Positions 13,535 through 15,273 of a DNA stretch of 15,273 bases are shown in pieces (position 1 is the stretch's first letter; every line of letters starts with the position of its first letter). The DNA lies in NCBI GenBank assembly GCA_018883305.1, contig VEQI01000035.1:1-15273 (forward strand), given 5' to 3'. A program made the translations under genes and the position numbers. The DNA comes from Limnohabitans sp. GTDB taxonomy: Bacteria > Pseudomonadota > Gammaproteobacteria > Burkholderiales > Burkholderiaceae_C. The notes under the pieces are model-generated. The model saw nothing but the letters and a program-made list of their open reading frames with translations, had not been told where the DNA came from and did no database searches.

Positions 13535-14068
13535 GTGGAACTCACCGCTGTCTTGATCCTGGCGTATTTCGCGCTGCTGTTTCTCACCCTGCGTGGTCGT
13601 TCGCGGGTGATCCAGGGGCCGTGGCTGTTTTTCCTGCGCGCCTTTTTTCCCAATTGGAAATTTTTTCATGCGGTGGGTCATGTTCCGCATGTGTATGTGC
13701 GAGGAGAGTCCGCCGGTGTCTGGACCGATTGGCACCTGGTGTATCCGCGACTGCGCCGACGTTGGCACCATGTGTTCCACAACCCCGCCGTGAATCTGGC
13801 GCTGTCACACCAGAACCTGGTGGACCACTTTGCCAGCGATCTCAATGGCTTGCCCGATGGCGCGGACGCCAGCCAGCTGGCCACTTACCAGTTGGTCACC
13901 CGATTGGCGCATCAGGCCATTCGTGGCGATGGCTGGGGCAGCACACCCATGATCGATGCAGCCTTACCTCCGGTGCAGCGTTTCCAGTTTGAGTTGCGCA
14001 TGGAGTTGCCCGAACCCGCGCACAGTGAACTGATGCTGCGCTCGCCCGAACTAGCGGTGTGGGATTGA
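13535..14068 (+). CDS. Small membrane-anchored protein, partner of the HTTM-like protein
   Basis: A 177-aa protein with one N-terminal hydrophobic helix (about 3-19, TAVLILAYFALLFLTLR) and a soluble remainder. The remainder contains RAFFPNWKFFHAVGHVP (35-51), GVWTDWHLVYPRLRRRW (61-77) and FHNPAVNLALSHQNLVDHFA (81-100). The layout of a P-x-W-x-FF block, then a D-W-x-x-V-Y-P block and an NP block, is what I recall for small proteins encoded next to HTTM-domain membrane proteins; I do not know a named family or function. The frame is open well upstream, but the stretch before residue 1 does not look like a signal. I chose GTG at 13535-13537, immediately before the membrane helix, although no clear ribosome-binding site precedes it. 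The downstream membrane protein starts three bases after this stop, so the two are coupled and probably form a complex. Confidence 0.68.
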   Translation: MELTAVLILAYFALLFLTLRGRSRVIQGPWLFFLRAFFPNWKFFHAVGHVPHVYVRGESAGVWTDWHLVYPRLRRRWHHVFHNPAVNLALSHQNLVDHFASDLNGLPDGADASQLATYQLVTRLAHQAIRGDGWGSTPMIDAALPPVQRFQFELRMELPEPAHSELMLRSPELAVWD

Positions 14069-14071
14069 CGC

Positions 14072-14854
14072 ATGGAGTGGCATCTTGCTGTTCGCGCATT
14101 CATGGCCCTGCTGGGCTGGAGTCTGTTGATCCAGACGCTGGAGTTCCTCCGTTTGCTGCGCATGGACCGCGTGGGCTCGTGGTCCATTCAACGCACGGAA
14201 GTGCCGGCACGGCCGGCGTGGGTGCGCCCGCTGTTGGATCAGGTTTTGCAGGGCCGCGGGTATCAGGCGTTGCTGATCCTGCGGCTGGTCCTGGCACTCA
14301 CGCTGTTGGCCGGCTGGGTTCATGTGTCCTCCGCGATGCTGTTGTTCGTCACCAGCGTGCTGTTGCTGTTTCGCTGGCGCGGCGCCTTCAATGGCGGCAG
14401 TGACTTCATGACCCTGGTGGGGGTGAGCGGGTTGCTGATTGCCCAAGGTGTGGCCAGTATCACGGGGGAGGCAGAGCAGGGCTGGCGCGCCGGCCTCTGG
14501 TATGTGACCGTCTATGTGGTGAGTTCCTACTTTGTCTCTGGCTGGGTGAAGCTGCTGCGACCCGAGTGGCGTAGCGGCCGCGCCATGACCATTTTTCTGG
14601 ATGGTGGGGTGTACGGTCCACTGTCGCCTCACAGTGTCTATCGACACCCCACGGTGGCAAGGCTGGTGAGCTGGACCTTCACGGTGTGGGAGGGCTGCTT
14701 TCCGCTGGCGCTGTTCGATGTGCGCATCGCCTGGTTCATGTGTTGCGTTGCGCCAGTGTTTCACTTTCTGGTGTACTGGTACTTTGGTCTGAACCGCTTT
14801 TTCTGGGCCTGGCTGGCCACCTTCCCAGCGGTGTTGTACTGCGCGCTGGGCTGA
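14072..14854 (+). CDS. HTTM-like (vitamin K-dependent carboxylase-like) multi-pass membrane protein
   Basis: A 260-aa inner-membrane protein with about seven to eight hydrophobic helices (near 5-28, 64-82, 84-101, 112-130, 141-160, 196-216, 219-236, 242-259). The block SSYFVSGWVKLLRPEWRSGRAM (151-172) before LDGGVYGPLSP resembles the YxxAKLxxxWxxG segment of HTTM domains. RLVSWTFTVWEGCFPLALF (197-215) resembles the W-x(n)-E-x(2)-FP helix of the same group. HTTM is the domain shared with vertebrate gamma-glutamyl carboxylase; in bacteria its role is mostly unknown. The C-terminal luminal half of the animal enzyme is absent, so this is the minimal membrane unit. It starts three bases after the stop of its partner. 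The HTTM assignment is by pattern and of moderate certainty; a generic DoxX-like or other small polytopic protein remains possible. Confidence 0.6.
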   Translation: MEWHLAVRAFMALLGWSLLIQTLEFLRLLRMDRVGSWSIQRTEVPARPAWVRPLLDQVLQGRGYQALLILRLVLALTLLAGWVHVSSAMLLFVTSVLLLFRWRGAFNGGSDFMTLVGVSGLLIAQGVASITGEAEQGWRAGLWYVTVYVVSSYFVSGWVKLLRPEWRSGRAMTIFLDGGVYGPLSPHSVYRHPTVARLVSWTFTVWEGCFPLALFDVRIAWFMCCVAPVFHFLVYWYFGLNRFFWAWLATFPAVLYCALG

Positions 14855-14866
14855 GTCCTGGCCATG

Positions 14867-14899
14867 AAAAAAACCGTCTCCCCCTGACGGGAGAGACGG
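14867..14899 (-). terminator. Intrinsic terminator of the SAF-domain gene
   Basis: Read on the minus strand, CCGTCTC pairs with GAGACGG across a stem extended by three G-C pairs and one bulge, and is followed directly by seven T (A7 at 14867-14873 on the plus strand). This is a textbook Rho-independent terminator for the SAF-domain gene. Just before it a 15-bp palindrome, ACGGCTTGAAGCCGT (14909-14923), can form a second short hairpin. For the converging HTTM-like gene the same stem lacks a T-run downstream. Confidence 0.88.
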
Positions 14900-14935
14900 C
14901 CTTGAGAAACGGCTTGAAGCCGTGGAATCCGCGTC

Positions 14936-15273
14936 TCAGAACTGGTACGCCGATTCCATCTCCTGACGCAGTTGGTAGGCGCGGATGGAGGTGTCCATGG
15001 CCACGTCCTGCCATGTCACCGGCTGGCCCTTGGCCACCGCACGCACCACCTTGATGCCATGCGCCAGACCCAGCGGCACACCACCAATGCGCTTGGACGT
15101 GGCAGCGGGCAGCAGCTTGCCCCAGACGGTGTAACCGCCTTCGCCATCCAGCATGTCGCCGGGACGCAGATCGCGTTTGGCCGTGGCCACCACGTCGGCA
15201 TTCCAGTTCGTGGCCACGCCGGTGGGCTCGCCACGCAAGGCCACACTCGCCACACTCATGCCCACTTCCAGCC
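14936..15273 (-). CDS. C-terminal SAF domain of an oxidoreductase-type protein, partial
   Basis: Only the last 111 residues are visible; the rest lies beyond the right edge. The frame continues to the last bases of the window, reading LEVGMSVASVALRGEPTG at the edge, so the ATG inside this stretch is not the true start. Next comes NWNADVVATAKRDLRPGDML with DGEGGYTVWGKLLPA, and then GVPLGLAHGIKVVRAVAKGQ with PVTWQDV. VVATAKRDLRPGDMLDGEG is the core of a SAF domain, and the whole tail matches what I know of COG4091, predicted homoserine dehydrogenase-like NAD(P)-dependent oxidoreductases with a C-terminal SAF domain. Such proteins often sit in carbohydrate or sugar-acid catabolic loci. The Rossmann domain would be in the missing N-terminal part. 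The gene ends in an intrinsic terminator 37 bp after its stop. Confidence 0.8.
   Translation of the reverse strand, partial: LEVGMSVASVALRGEPTGVATNWNADVVATAKRDLRPGDMLDGEGGYTVWGKLLPAATSKRIGGVPLGLAHGIKVVRAVAKGQPVTWQDVAMDTSIRAYQLRQEMESAYQF

Noticed and set aside
14051..14764. A 237-codon minus-strand open frame opposite the HTTM-like gene
   Set aside because: Its composition is Gln/His/Arg-rich and low-complexity, while the plus strand encodes a clean membrane protein coupled to its upstream neighbour.
1..15273. Mobile element, CRISPR array, tRNA or rRNA
   Set aside because: No transposase, integrase, repeat-spacer pattern or cloverleaf was seen on reading both strands; short RNA genes cannot be fully excluded without a covariance-model search.

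Overview
The window is GC-rich bacterial chromosome with the stamp of a betaproteobacterium of the order Burkholderiales, probably Comamonadaceae or a close relative. The main reason is three separate orphan Bug/TctC periplasmic carboxylate-binding proteins, a family greatly expanded in that group. The assignment comes from gene content and protein style, not from any rRNA or tRNA; none is present. Sixteen protein-coding genes are supported, two of them cut by the window edges. No insertion sequence, CRISPR array, tRNA or phage gene was seen. No gene-free stretch exceeds about 195 bp.

Left block (1-5356, all minus strand): an isocitrate lyase/PEP mutase-family enzyme, a Bug binding protein, two adjacent acyl-CoA dehydrogenases, an enoyl-CoA hydratase/isomerase-family protein, then the start of a yqhA-like (UPF0114) membrane protein. 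The first five look like one catabolic operon: capture of an organic acid in the periplasm, carbon-carbon bond chemistry in the cytoplasm, and beta-oxidation-type steps on a CoA thioester. No CoA ligase or CoA transferase lies in the window.

Middle block (5357-7357, plus strand): a divergent 157-bp control region separates the left block from a second Bug / isocitrate-lyase-family pair. The two lyase-family proteins differ at the catalytic loop. The plus-strand one keeps the KRCGH motif with the lyase cysteine. The minus-strand one has replaced it and probably does different chemistry.

Block 7391-9999 (minus strand): a short winged-helix regulator with a well-placed inverted-repeat operator, a Bug protein with a Tat-like signal, and a secreted alpha/beta-hydrolase of the homoserine-acetyltransferase-like fold. 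The last two may work as an extracytoplasmic hydrolase plus acid-capture pair.

Right block (10184-15273): a hemerythrin-domain protein, a UMF1-type MFS transporter, a convergent and overlapping OFA-like MFS transporter, then a two-gene unit made of a small membrane-anchored protein and an HTTM-like multi-pass membrane protein. It ends with the C-terminus of an oxidoreductase-type protein carrying a SAF domain, which is followed by a clear intrinsic terminator.

The most interesting points are the mirrored binding-protein/lyase modules with diverged active sites, the paired dehydrogenases that may form a heteromer, the crotonase missing a canonical catalytic Glu, and the hydrolase/binding-protein pair.
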